From an uncultured Eggerthella sp. (GTDB lineage Bacteria; Actinomycetota; Coriobacteriia; Coriobacteriales; Eggerthellaceae), in assembly GCA_900540345.1 (NCBI GenBank), contig UQFK01000001.1:124001-188000 (forward strand): DNA of 64,000 nt. The letters run 5' to 3'. Below are positions 63,991 to 64,000 of this stretch, one piece after another. The notes beneath the pieces were generated by a model that saw only the letters and a list, made by a program, of their open reading frames with translations, made no database searches and had not been told where the DNA came from. How positions within the stretch are numbered: position 1 is the first letter of the stretch; every line of letters starts with the position of its first letter. The position numbers and the translations under genes were made by a program.

Positions 63991-64000
63991 GGGTCCTCTT

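Noticed and set aside
1..64000. CRISPR arrays, insertion sequences, prophage or attachment sites
   Set aside because: No regularly spaced direct repeats, no transposase or integrase, and no terminal repeats were seen on either strand.

Overview
The window reads as a chromosomal segment of an anaerobic Gram-positive actinobacterium, most likely class Coriobacteriia (Eggerthellaceae-like; a compact Cryptobacterium-type genome would fit). This is inferred from about 50% GC, very tight gene packing, FtsZ with SepF and DivIVA but no ftsA in the division cluster, a MurE with the DNPR motif expected for meso-diaminopimelate peptidoglycan, ThyX-type thymidylate synthase, an anaerobic Fe-S fumarase and tandem DegV proteins. 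There is no 16S rRNA here to settle the species. I see no phage, insertion sequence, CRISPR array or plasmid module; this is core genome with some accessory genes at the left end.

Left part (1-8.6 kb): a MarR regulator with a MATE exporter cut by the window edge, a PAS/PAS/GGDEF diguanylate cyclase, a family 6 uracil-DNA glycosylase-like enzyme, a cupin, a lone ferrochelatase, a secreted nuclease lipoprotein, a ZIP metal transporter with a hotdog thioesterase, tRNA-Thr and a PflX-like radical SAM protein. Next, about 8.7-18.6 kb on the minus strand, comes one compact run of ten genes: mdh, both fumarase subunits, tmk, holB, ricT, pncB, two degV genes and a hydroxyisobutyrate-dehydrogenase-like protein with a His-rich tail. 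Most of its junctions overlap or nearly touch.

Middle part (18.8-41.3 kb): topA (with an N-terminus unlike the usual bacterial enzyme), thyX, a flavoprotein-rubredoxin fusion, and a tal-rho-sppA-metG-rpmE run ending in a strong terminator. Then nfo, ubiB-recN, an enoyl-CoA hydratase, cca, an MNT-HEPN-like nucleotidyltransferase, and a thiamine block. The thiamine block has a TPP riboswitch before thiC-thiE-thiD, then rnpB (RNase P RNA), then the divergent thiamine pyrophosphokinase gene. Together these make the pyrimidine half of thiamine, couple it to the thiazole, and activate salvaged thiamine.

Right part (41.3-64 kb): a complete division and cell wall (dcw) cluster on the minus strand. 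Read in its own direction it runs mraZ, rsmH, ftsL-like, ftsI, murE, murF, mraY, murD, ftsW, murG, murC, murB, ftsQ, ftsZ, a hairpin terminator, then pgeF, yggS, sepF, yggT, divIVA and a DUF167 gene. murJ lies upstream with its own terminator. The only long gene-free stretch (61.9-62.4 kb) holds MraZ-box-like repeats and a perfect 16-bp palindrome. A recurring theme is long low-complexity tails on conserved proteins (L31, Rho, RicT, FtsQ, SepF, TopA).
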